DNA of 14,348 bases from contig CAJBWJ010000006.1 of the NCBI GenBank assembly GCA_903959355.1, positions 1 to 14,348 on the forward strand. Direction: 5' to 3'. The notes under the pieces were generated by a model. That model had not been told where the DNA came from, ran no database searches, and was given only the letters and a program-made list of their open reading frames with translations. A program made the position numbers and the translations under genes. Shown here piece after piece: positions 6,207 to 11,757 of this stretch. Within the stretch, counting starts at the first letter, position 1; each line of letters starts with the position of its first letter. Source of the stretch: an uncultured bacterium. GTDB lineage: Bacteria; Patescibacteriota; Microgenomatia; UBA1400; PJMF01.

Positions 6207-6566
6207 TTAGGTTCCTACTTTAGGAATAACGCTCTGGATAAGTTCTCCAGGATTTAAAATGGATATTCCGACCAAGCTACCAATTAGACCAATAATAGAG
6301 TAACTGGCTACAATTAAAACTAATCCGAGAGTTCCCCATATAAATCTATTTTTTGATTTTTCTACCTTGCTGCTATCTCCTCCAGCAGTTACCCATTCGT
6401 AGGCTGCTAAAAATGAATAAACAATAAAAAACAAAGCGGCTAAAATGGTGATTATACCAATAATGTCACTAATATATAGCTCAAGAGAAGCTATGAATCC
6501 AGCACTATCCATTGATTTTGGAGCTCTAGCTTCTGTGATTGGTTTTATTGATCCTATGCCTGCCAT
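6207..6566 (-). CDS. Pilin-like two-helix membrane protein P3
   Basis: The start is ATG 6566, giving 119 residues. The P2 stop, one base and this ATG form TAA-T-ATG, the same coupling junction as P4/P5. A longer TTG reading at 6629 only repeats out-of-frame P2 sequence. There is no signal peptide. Polar residues fill 1-28, helix one is about 30-56, the loop reads Y-E-W-V-T-A-G-G-D-S-S-K-V-E-K-S-K-N-R, and helix two is about 77-99. The C-terminus ends N-P-G-E-L-I-Q-S-V-I-P-K-V-G-T, similar in style to the P2 end (N-P-Q-I-P-T-A-I-P-M-G-T), suggesting that P2 and P3 are sister copies. The role is inferred as a minor pilus or secretion subunit. Confidence 0.75.
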   Translation of the reverse strand: MAGIGSIKPITEARAPKSMDSAGFIASLELYISDIIGIITILAALFFIVYSFLAAYEWVTAGGDSSKVEKSKNRFIWGTLGLVLIVASYSIIGLIGSLVGISILNPGELIQSVIPKVGT

Positions 6567-6567
6567 A

Positions 6568-7008
6568 TTAAGTGCCCATTGGTATTGCTGTTGGTATTTG
6601 TGGATTAATAATATAAGTAGCGTCGCCAAAAATAATTAGACTCAAAATACCTGCAATGGTGTAAGCAGCAACGATCAAAACCAGGCCAGAGACACTAAGT
6701 GATAGATTTGATCCAATTTTAGAATAAGCAGCGGAATCTCCAGCTGAAGTAATATAAGTGAAACCAGCAATAATAAAATTAAACATTACCCAAACTCCAG
6801 CAACAACAGAGACGAGTTTTATCATGTTCGAAATGAAAATCAACAAGCCGATATTGTTTCCAGCTGTTCCTGCTTGCTTGTTTAATTCAGAAACACCGGC
6901 AGGGGCTTCTATCTTGCCAAAGACACTTTCTCCTGCAGCCATAACAATTTGATTGTTTAAAATTAAAATTGCGAAACTAAAGATTAGACTAAAAATAATT
7001 TTTTTCAT
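6568..7008 (-). CDS. Pilin-like two-helix membrane protein P2
   Basis: 146 residues with a signal peptide at 1-24 (M-K-K-I-I-F start, hydrophobic core, I-V-M-A/A-G). A ~35-residue polar region comes next, then helix one at about 63-84, a loop F-T-Y-I-T-S-A-G-D-S-A-A-Y-S-K, and helix two at about 103-127. The C-terminal tail ends I-N-P-Q-I-P-T-A-I-P-M-G-T. The loop is less basic than in other copies: the usual D-x-S-K-x-E-x-A-R-N is replaced by D-S-A-A-Y-S-K-I-G-S-N. It is the first gene of the P2-P5 operon and has its own double -10 region in the 48-base gap after P1. The function is inferred from the family. Confidence 0.75.
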   Translation of the reverse strand: MKKIIFSLIFSFAILILNNQIVMAAGESVFGKIEAPAGVSELNKQAGTAGNNIGLLIFISNMIKLVSVVAGVWVMFNFIIAGFTYITSAGDSAAYSKIGSNLSLSVSGLVLIVAAYTIAGILSLIIFGDATYIINPQIPTAIPMGT

Positions 7009-7027
7009 TCCGTTTGTTATTGTCTTA

Positions 7028-7040
7028 ATTATAGATTATA
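7028..7040 (-). promoter_or_regulatory. Tandem -10 boxes of the P2-P5 operon
   Basis: The minus strand reads TATAATCTATAAT, two perfect -10 hexamers separated by one base. The downstream box ends 19 bases before the P2 ATG. No good -35 is visible. Which box is used cannot be told from sequence; two alternative start sites 7 bases apart are possible. Confidence 0.55.
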
Positions 7041-7056
7041 GACCATTTAACTTTTA

Positions 7057-7482
7057 TTAAAAACCCATGTTGATACCAGTAATAAGTTGAAGTATTTGCA
7101 TGATCCAATAAGCTGCAAACATAATGATAAAACCAATAAGTGCAGAAGTCATTGTGGTTTTAGCCTTATCTTTATCTTTACTTTCTCCTTGAACCATTGC
7201 AAGACCAGCACCAATGATCATAAAAAGTAAAAACATTCCGGCACCAACAAAAATTACTTTGACAAGCAAGTTAATCATGTCGTCCGTACTGTTAAAAACA
7301 TCTTTAACTGGAGTGCCATCTTTTAAAATTAGCTTATCGCTAAGAGGAATTTCAACCAGGTCGTCGTTTTGCAGCTGAACGCCACCGCCACCATCTCCAG
7401 GAGTTTGTGCGGCAAAAACTTTTGCCGTGATCATGGTGAAAGCCAAGAACAATGAAACAATTAACAAAACTTTGTTCTTCAT
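7057..7482 (-). CDS. Pilin-like two-helix membrane protein P1
   Basis: 141 residues. The signal peptide is 1-24 (M-K-N-K-V-L-L, K-V-F-A/A-Q-T). A ~45-residue extracytoplasmic segment follows with a poly-Gly start and several acidic residues. Helix one is about 70-97, the loop A-M-V-Q-G-E-S-K-D-K-D-K-A-K is rich in Lys and Asp, and helix two is about 112-136. The loop lacks the W-G-G and T-A-G-G-D pattern of P3-P6 but keeps the position, charge and following A-L-I-G-F-I-I helix, so I place it as a diverged member. It is the first gene of the array and stands alone with its own -10 box, divergent from the sigma-factor gene. It may be the founding or most ancient copy, but that is speculation. 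Confidence 0.7.
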   Translation of the reverse strand: MKNKVLLIVSLFLAFTMITAKVFAAQTPGDGGGGVQLQNDDLVEIPLSDKLILKDGTPVKDVFNSTDDMINLLVKVIFVGAGMFLLFMIIGAGLAMVQGESKDKDKAKTTMTSALIGFIIMFAAYWIMQILQLITGINMGF

Positions 7483-7490
7483 TAGAAATT

Positions 7491-7496
7491 ATTATA
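7491..7496 (-). promoter_or_regulatory. -10 box of P1
   Basis: The minus strand reads TATAAT, ending 8 bases before the P1 ATG. Transcription would start at or next to the ATG, giving a leaderless mRNA. It lies back to back with the sigma-gene promoter in a 52-bp gap, so the two promoters must overlap. Confidence 0.55.
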
Positions 7497-7514
7497 AATG
7501 AATTTTACTTTCTA

Positions 7515-7530
7515 TCTAGTGTAGAATATC
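7515..7530 (+). promoter_or_regulatory. Probable promoter of the sigma-recF operon, shared 16-base box
   Basis: TCTAGTGTAGAATATC differs at one base from the idi box at 3133-3148. TAGAAT (7522-7527) ends 7 bases before the ATG, so the mRNA should be leaderless. It could be autoregulated by the sigma factor it drives, but sequence alone cannot show that. Confidence 0.5.
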
Positions 7531-7534
7531 GATA

Positions 7535-8107
7535 ATGCAGGATTTAACTCGTTTTGTTGGTTTTGATAATGAGCAAATTTTAACTGAAGCCTTAAAAACT
7601 GGCGATGAACTAGCTGTGGAATATTGGTTTAAAAAATATCGCCCAACTTTAACAAAGATTGCTGTCCCAAAAGTTCCTAATCTAAATGTGGCAGCAGAAA
7701 TTGTTCAGGAAACTTTTATCAACTGTCTGCAAACTCTTAATTTATTTAAAGGTAATTCTTCACTTTTGACATGGATGCAGAGTGTAATGCGTCATGAAAT
7801 TGCTGATTATTATCGCAAGCGTTATGCTAAAAAATTCATTCAAACCATCCCTTTAAGTGATTTTCTTTTGGAGCAAAATTACAAAGATGCTGCTGGTTCT
7901 GCTGAGCTTGTTACCTTGGTTTTAAAACGCATGGTTAAAGAAAATAGAGAGTTGCTGCTCAAAAAATATGTTGATTGTAAAAAAGTTAAAGACATAGCTT
8001 TGGAAATTGGCGACAGTGTCAAAGCCGTCGAATCTGATTTGTTTAGAGCGAGACAAGAATTTAAAGCCTTGTGGCTGGAATTAGATCATGAAAATAGTGG
8101 AAGATAA
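7535..8107 (+). CDS. ECF-like RNA polymerase sigma factor
   Basis: A 190-residue two-domain sigma-70-family protein that would direct RNA polymerase to a specific promoter set. Region 2 spans about 25-97: A-A-E-I-V-Q-E-T-F-I-N-C matches the core-binding D-x-x-Q-E-x-F helix, followed by L-L-T-W-M-Q-S-V-M-R-H-E-I-A-D-Y-Y-R-K-R, the -10-recognition part. Region 4 spans about 125-180, with a helix-turn-helix around K-V-K-D-I-A-L-E-I-G-D-S-V-K-A-V-E-S-D-L. There is no region 1.1, 1.2 or 3, as in ECF sigma factors. The ATG is close behind a -10-like box. The next gene starts 20 bases inside its 3' end and encodes a single-pass membrane protein, a typical anti-sigma arrangement. It diverges from the pilin array, so control of the pilins is plausible but unproven. 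Confidence 0.85.
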   Translation: MQDLTRFVGFDNEQILTEALKTGDELAVEYWFKKYRPTLTKIAVPKVPNLNVAAEIVQETFINCLQTLNLFKGNSSLLTWMQSVMRHEIADYYRKRYAKKFIQTIPLSDFLLEQNYKDAAGSAELVTLVLKRMVKENRELLLKKYVDCKKVKDIALEIGDSVKAVESDLFRARQEFKALWLELDHENSGR

Positions 8108-8294
8108 TTTTTTAAAGTTTCTAAAAACTACTGCTAAAGAACAGAGCTCTTTGGGTCAGGAAAAATTAATTCCAGATCAATTGAGCGATTTAGCTGATTT
8201 TGTTGCCATGCATTTGTGGCAGACAATATTGTTTTTGGCTTTTGTTTCGACACTTTTATTAAATTTTGGAATTTTTATAAATAATGAAGTATAA
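8088..8294 (+). CDS. Small single-pass membrane protein, candidate anti-sigma factor
   Basis: 68 residues, not recognised by sequence. A soluble, charged N-terminal segment (about 1-40) is followed by one membrane helix at about 44-63 and a very short tail. No zinc-binding H-x-x-x-C-x-x-C motif is present, so it is not a ZAS-type anti-sigma. The gene overlaps the sigma gene by 20 bases and the next gene by 11, so all three should be made together. Size, topology and position fit a membrane-anchored partner that holds the sigma factor; this rests on context, not homology. It could be another small membrane protein carried along in the operon. Confidence 0.6.
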   Translation: MKIVEDNFLKFLKTTAKEQSSLGQEKLIPDQLSDLADFVAMHLWQTILFLAFVSTLLLNFGIFINNEV

Positions 8295-8610
8295 AAAAAA
8301 CAAATTATTTGTTGCCATAGAATCATTGATTTATTCAAGCGTACAGATGTTTCTTGGCCTTTTGCTTCATCCTTATCGAAGCATGCAGCTTTTGGTAAAA
8401 AATAAAATTTTATTACCTTTTGTGTTTTATCCAATTTTCATCGGTTTGTTTTTTTGTTTACTTTTAGAGATCACTTTGATTTCTTCTATCTATCACTCTT
8501 CATTTTTATTTAAGTTTTTCTATCAAACTACCTTGTTTTTTTGTTTTTATTGGCAATTGGCTCTTTTTTATTTATGGATTAGATTTGACAGAGCTTTCCA
8601 TAGGTTTTAA
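8284..8610 (+). CDS. Hydrophobic membrane protein, function unknown
   Basis: 108 residues, not recognised. Highly hydrophobic, with many Phe, Leu and Tyr. Likely membrane helices are at about 43-66 and 78-98. The N-terminal ~28 residues form a possible third, shorter hydrophobic or amphipathic helix before L-L-H-P-Y-R-S. The end R-F-D-R-A-F-H-R-F is basic and likely cytoplasmic. The gene starts 11 bases inside the preceding gene (ATG 8284) and stops 5 bases before recF. It may work with the 68-residue protein as a membrane sensor or regulator of the sigma factor (inference). TTT-rich codon use reflects its Phe content rather than foreign origin. Confidence 0.6.
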   Translation: MKYKKNKLFVAIESLIYSSVQMFLGLLLHPYRSMQLLVKNKILLPFVFYPIFIGLFFCLLLEITLISSIYHSSFLFKFFYQTTLFFCFYWQLALFYLWIRFDRAFHRF

Positions 8611-8615
8611 CTGAC

Positions 8616-9704
8616 ATGCTAATTAAATCTTTGGCTCTCCAAAATTTCCGTAGTTTTACTTTGACTAACTTCAGTTTTGATAAAACAAATTTGATTTTTG
8701 GTGCCAATGGTATTGGTAAAACTTCAATTATTGAAGCCATTTATTTGTTGGCGAGTGCTAATAGTTTTAGAGCAGGCAAAGTTGAAGAAATGATTCGCTT
8801 AGAAGCAGATTTAGGGCGTGTCCAAGGATTAATTGACATGGAGAGTTTAGAAAAAAATGAAGATGATGGGGAAGAAGTAAAACTTGAGTCAATGCTGACG
8901 AGAGGTTCTGTTCAAGGAAGAAAAACTCAGTATCGTTTGTTTTCTGTTAATGATATTCGTCGCAGGAAAAAAGATTTTCTAGCTTTTTTTAAAGCAGTGG
9001 TTTTTCGTCCAGAAGACTTACGCTTAGTCGAAGGTTCTCCTTCCAGGCGTCGTAATTTTTTGGATGGAGCGCTGTCAATGGTCTCAGATGAATATGCATC
9101 TGCACTTTCTAGATATGAACAAACCCTTAAACGTCGTAATCGCTTACTTCAAAAAGTTAATGAAGGTAAAGAAAGCATCGAAGTTCTTAATTTTTGGAAT
9201 TTAAATTTGGCTAAAAATGGTGAATTTATACAAATGCAAAGATCTAATTTTATTGATTTTATTAGAGAAGTTGTTTTTCCATTTGAATTAAACATTGAAT
9301 ATGAACCTTCTTTGATTTCTGAAAAAAAAATTGCCGAACATTTGAGTAAAGAAATTTTTTTAGGTCATAGTTTAATTGGGCCACATAAAGATGATTTTCA
9401 ACTTAAATTTTCTCAAGAAAAAAAAGGTATTAACGATCTGAGTATTTTGGCCTATGGCTCTAGGGGTCAGCAACGTTTAGGTGTTTTGTGGTTAAAAATT
9501 GCTGAACTACAATTTTTAACAGATAAAATTGGTTATCAACCAGTACTTTTACTTGATGATATTTTGTCAGAATTAGATGTTGATAGTAAAAATATGGTTC
9601 TAGAATTGTTGTCTAATTACCAAACAATTCTAACAACAGCAGATGCTGATGTTCTAACCGATCTTCAAAGTAAAATAGAAAATTTAAAGATAATTATTTT
9701 GTAG
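8616..9704 (+). CDS. recF: DNA replication and repair protein RecF
   Basis: SMC-like ATPase that binds single-strand gaps and helps load RecA together with RecO and RecR. The 362-residue length matches the family (E. coli 357). Motifs in order: N-F-R-S-F at 10-14; Walker A GANGIGKTS (29-37); F-R-P-E-D-L-R-L-V-E-G and R-R-R-N-F-L-D in the arm-proximal part; G-P-H-K-D-D-F (255-261); the ABC signature Y-G-S-R-G-Q-Q-R (280-287); Walker B LLLDDILSELD (311-321); and a final T-T-A-D-A. It is the last gene of the sigma operon rather than the classic dnaA-dnaN-recF-gyrB order. Its stop (TAG) overlaps the end of the convergent nnrD by 11 bases. Its ATG is 5 bases after the previous stop with no clear Shine-Dalgarno site, implying coupling. 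Confidence 0.95.
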   Translation: MLIKSLALQNFRSFTLTNFSFDKTNLIFGANGIGKTSIIEAIYLLASANSFRAGKVEEMIRLEADLGRVQGLIDMESLEKNEDDGEEVKLESMLTRGSVQGRKTQYRLFSVNDIRRRKKDFLAFFKAVVFRPEDLRLVEGSPSRRRNFLDGALSMVSDEYASALSRYEQTLKRRNRLLQKVNEGKESIEVLNFWNLNLAKNGEFIQMQRSNFIDFIREVVFPFELNIEYEPSLISEKKIAEHLSKEIFLGHSLIGPHKDDFQLKFSQEKKGINDLSILAYGSRGQQRLGVLWLKIAELQFLTDKIGYQPVLLLDDILSELDVDSKNMVLELLSNYQTILTTADADVLTDLQSKIENLKIIIL

Positions 9705-10500
9705 CTTGCCAAAGAACTTGAGGAATTGTTTCTACAAGATCGCTGCTATTAAAATATGGCCCCTGAGTTTTATAAAGCTCTTCACCAGCTTTTTTATTGA
9801 TGTGACTAGCAACGAGACAGCTTTCTTTGGCCTCATTTTTACAATACAGAGCAGCTAAGAGTCCGGCCAAGACATCGCCTGTTCCACCTTTTGTCATGCC
9901 AGAGTTGCCACCAGTGATTTCTGTGGCAATATTATTTTTAGGTGTAAATAATTTATCGATAGGTCCTTTGAGCAAGCAATGGCAATCGGCTTGATAGTTT
10001 TTTTCATCAAATAAATTATTTTTTTGTTGAAGTATTTTCATTTCTTGATGATGCGGAGTTATTATGTGATTACTGTTTAGCAAATTTGTGTCAACCATTT
10101 GCAAAGCTCCAGCATCAATTACCCATTTTTTATCAGAATACTTTTTAAGTAAATTGTTTACTAAAATTTTAGTATAAAAGGAGCGATCCATACCTGGTCC
10201 AATTAAAATTACGTCGGCTTCATTTATATAATTTTTGATTTGTCCTCTTCCAATTACGATGCCATTCCAAAAATTTTCTTTTGCTTCCGTAATAAGTTTA
10301 TTGTTGCTGGGAACTGAACAATAAAAAACCATGTCCACAATTTTACTTGCTACATCAAGACTCCACTTGCTAGCTGCATGAAAAAGTTCACTGCCACCGA
10401 TAATTAATAATTTGCCATTTTGTCCTTTGTGAGAATCAGATTGTGGTGAAGATATTTTTTTAAGAGAAGCTCTTAGAGCGGTGCTCTGTGTTTCTGTCAT
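9694..10500 (-). CDS. nnrD: ADP-dependent NAD(P)H-hydrate dehydratase, single domain
   Basis: Repairs hydrated NADH and NADPH in the cytoplasm; it belongs to the YjeF C-terminal ribokinase-like family. Evidence: G-K-L-L-I-I-G-G-S near the N-terminus (29-37), G-P-G-M (101-104), V-I-D-A-G-A-L (127-133), I-T-P-H (147-150), L-L-K-G-P (176-180), and the nucleotide and catalytic segment G-N-S-G-M-T-K-G-G-T-G-D-V-L-A-G (198-213). It lacks the N-terminal epimerase domain present in E. coli Nnr, so any epimerase must be encoded elsewhere or be absent. Two usual residues differ: D-A-D-A-L is D-A-G-A-L, and T-P-H-x-G-E is T-P-H-H-Q-E; the catalytic GTGD is intact. The 268-residue length is normal for stand-alone forms. 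It diverges from fic with a shared inverted repeat upstream. Confidence 0.85.
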   Translation of the reverse strand: MTETQSTALRASLKKISSPQSDSHKGQNGKLLIIGGSELFHAASKWSLDVASKIVDMVFYCSVPSNNKLITEAKENFWNGIVIGRGQIKNYINEADVILIGPGMDRSFYTKILVNNLLKKYSDKKWVIDAGALQMVDTNLLNSNHIITPHHQEMKILQQKNNLFDEKNYQADCHCLLKGPIDKLFTPKNNIATEITGGNSGMTKGGTGDVLAGLLAALYCKNEAKESCLVASHINKKAGEELYKTQGPYFNSSDLVETIPQVLWQATK

Positions 10501-10504
10501 GATA

Positions 10505-10516
10505 GATTGATTTTAA
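10505..10516. repeat. 12-base inverted repeat, left arm (nnrD side)
   Basis: GATTGATTTTAA is the exact reverse complement of 10609-10620 on the fic side, 12 of 12 bases. On the minus strand it contains TAAAAT, ending 9 bases before the nnrD ATG, so it may also be the nnrD -10 region. Confidence 0.75.
10510..10515 (-). promoter_or_regulatory. Possible -10 box of nnrD
   Basis: The minus strand reads TAAAAT, ending 9 bases before ATG 10500. It lies inside the inverted-repeat arm. It is one mismatch from TATAAT, and no -35 is evident. Confidence 0.4.
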
Positions 10517-10531
10517 CTTATTTTTAGTCTT

Positions 10532-10561
10532 ATTTCTTGGTAAATTTCTTGCTAAATTTCC
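10532..10561. repeat. 12-base tandem repeat upstream of fic
   Basis: ATTTCTTGGTAA (10532-10543) is followed directly by ATTTCTTGCTAA (10544-10555) and a partial third unit ATTTCC. The TTTCTTG core appears again at 10563-10569. Repeated same-face sites suggest a protein-binding array, but chance in AT-rich DNA is possible. Confidence 0.6.
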
Positions 10562-10563
10562 TT

Positions 10564-10584
10564 TTCTTGTATATTTTGCAAGAA
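10564..10584. promoter_or_regulatory. Short dyad, possible operator of fic
   Basis: TTCTTG (10564-10569) and CAAGAA (10579-10584) are perfect 6-base inverted arms separated by 9 bases. The left arm is the last TTTCTTG of the tandem repeat. It could bind a dimeric regulator such as a winged-helix protein; the downstream Fic protein has one. Confidence 0.4.
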
Positions 10585-10608
10585 TCTTCCCAAAACGAGC
10601 AAACAGGT

Positions 10609-10620
10609 TTAAAATCAATC
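10609..10620. repeat. 12-base inverted repeat, right arm (fic side)
   Basis: TTAAAATCAATC is the exact reverse complement of 10505-10516, the two arms lying 92 bases apart. It overlaps the predicted fic -10 box. Each arm sits at nearly the same distance from the start codon of its own gene. Confidence 0.75.
10610..10615 (+). promoter_or_regulatory. Possible promoter of fic
   Basis: TAAAAT ends 8 bases before ATG 10624. A weak -35-like TTCCCA lies at 10587-10592 with a 17-base spacer. The predicted mRNA is leaderless. Confidence 0.45.
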
Positions 10621-10623
10621 CAA

Positions 10624-11715
10624 ATGTATCAGCCAAAATTTGAGATAACCAATCACTTACTAACTTACATTTCTTCTATCGAATCAGCCAAAGCTCTAAT
10701 TGATCACTCAGCCCTAGTTCCTTCTTGGGAAGCCAAGTTTCGTGACGAAGCTATGACCAGAAGTGTTCATTTTGGCACTCATATTGAAGGTAATGAGTTG
10801 ACTGTGGATCAAGCAGAAAAAGTTGTTCAACTAAAAAATACCAGTAATCCTCAAGCTGTGGTCGATCAAACCGGCATCATCGCCAGAGACAGAGACATCC
10901 AAGAAGTAATTAATTATCGCAATGTGATTGCTTGGATTGATCAGCGACCAATTAAAAGTAAACAACAAGAATTAAATTTAGATACTTTGCTTACTTTGCA
11001 TAAATTAACCATGCAAAAACTTTTGCCAGATGAGCAAATGGCTGCTTTTCGTGAGAAACAAGTAATCGTGCGCGGCGCAGCTAATGGACAAGTGGTTTTC
11101 CGTCCACCAGTTTCTGTGGAAGTGCCATTTTTGATTGAAGATTTTTTTATTTGGTTAAATAGTGAGGGAACAAAAGAACTTCATCCAATTTTTAAAGCTG
11201 CGATTACTCATTATTATCTGGTTTACATTCATCCATTTGTTGAAGGCAATGGTCGCGTGGCTCGAGCTTTTGCAACTTTGGTTCTTTATGATTCTGGATA
11301 TGATTTTAAACGCTTTTTTTCTATCGAAGAATATTTCGATAGCGACGTGGAAGCTTATTATCAAGCTCTTTTATCAGTTCAACAAAATGGTGATAAAAAC
11401 CTAACTTACTTTTTAGAATATTTTGCTTATGGTTTGGCTTTGGAAATTGATAAAGTGAAACAAAAAGTGCTCAAACTTTCTCAGGATTTGAAAATTCAGC
11501 GCGAACTTGGTCAGCAGGTGGCGCTTTCTGAAAGACAAATCATTCTTCTCGAAGTTTTGCAAAATCAAGGCCAAATGACTTCTGATGATGCCCAAAAAGC
11601 TTTGCCAAATGTTTCTGTTGATACAATCTTGCGTGATTTAAAAGACTTAATCAGCAAAGGCGTAGTGCAAAAGCATGGTGTCACTAAGGGTGTTAGTTAC
11701 GCCTTAATTAATTAA
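10624..11715 (+). CDS. Fic-domain protein (probable AMP-transferase) with C-terminal winged helix
   Basis: Start chosen at ATG 10624 (363 residues): M-Y-Q-P-K-F-x-I-T is the usual beginning of this Fic class, while a TTG at 10537 would add an unrelated hydrophobic stretch across the regulatory region. Features: an N-terminal Fic_N-type segment with the inhibitory-helix sequence G-T-H-I-E-G-N (51-57); the Fic core with the catalytic loop HPFVEGNGRVAR (203-214) containing His203; and a C-terminal helix-turn-helix or winged helix at about 300-363 (S-E-R-Q-I-I-L-L-E-V, then V-D-T-I-L-R-D-L-K-D-L). Family members move AMP or another phosphate group onto a hydroxyl side chain of target proteins. 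The intact loop predicts an active enzyme held in check by its own E-G-N helix. No separate antitoxin is next to it. The target is unknown. Confidence 0.9.
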   Translation: MYQPKFEITNHLLTYISSIESAKALIDHSALVPSWEAKFRDEAMTRSVHFGTHIEGNELTVDQAEKVVQLKNTSNPQAVVDQTGIIARDRDIQEVINYRNVIAWIDQRPIKSKQQELNLDTLLTLHKLTMQKLLPDEQMAAFREKQVIVRGAANGQVVFRPPVSVEVPFLIEDFFIWLNSEGTKELHPIFKAAITHYYLVYIHPFVEGNGRVARAFATLVLYDSGYDFKRFFSIEEYFDSDVEAYYQALLSVQQNGDKNLTYFLEYFAYGLALEIDKVKQKVLKLSQDLKIQRELGQQVALSERQIILLEVLQNQGQMTSDDAQKALPNVSVDTILRDLKDLISKGVVQKHGVTKGVSYALIN

Positions 11716-11742
11716 AAAGCTAGTCAAAATTTTCACTTCCTC

Positions 11743-11751
11743 TGCTAGAAT
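11743..11751 (+). promoter_or_regulatory. Extended -10 promoter of the DNA ligase gene
   Basis: TGCTAGAAT (TG-n-TAGAAT) ends 6 bases before the ATG, placing transcription start on the start codon itself. TAGAAT followed by GTC resembles the idi and sigma boxes (TAGAATATC). Confidence 0.55.
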
Positions 11752-11757
11752 GTCTTT

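Noticed and set aside
6207..6629. A longer P3 protein starting at TTG 6629
   Set aside because: The extra 21 residues overlap the end of P2 and give no signal peptide, whereas ATG 6566 forms a TAA-T-ATG coupling junction identical to that of P4/P5.
4429..7482. The tandem paralogs as a prophage holin cassette or a transposon
   Set aside because: No phage structural, integrase, transposase or terminal-repeat sequence is nearby, and the loop and signal-peptide plan fits VirB2/TrbC-type pilins better.
10537..10623. An N-terminal hydrophobic extension of the Fic protein from TTG 10537
   Set aside because: It runs through tandem repeats and the predicted promoter, and family members begin at the M-Y-Q-P-K-F equivalent (ATG 10624).
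11155..11404. Short open frames on both strands inside fic
   Set aside because: Shadows of the fic frame; no motifs, and the fic protein is fully conserved across the area.
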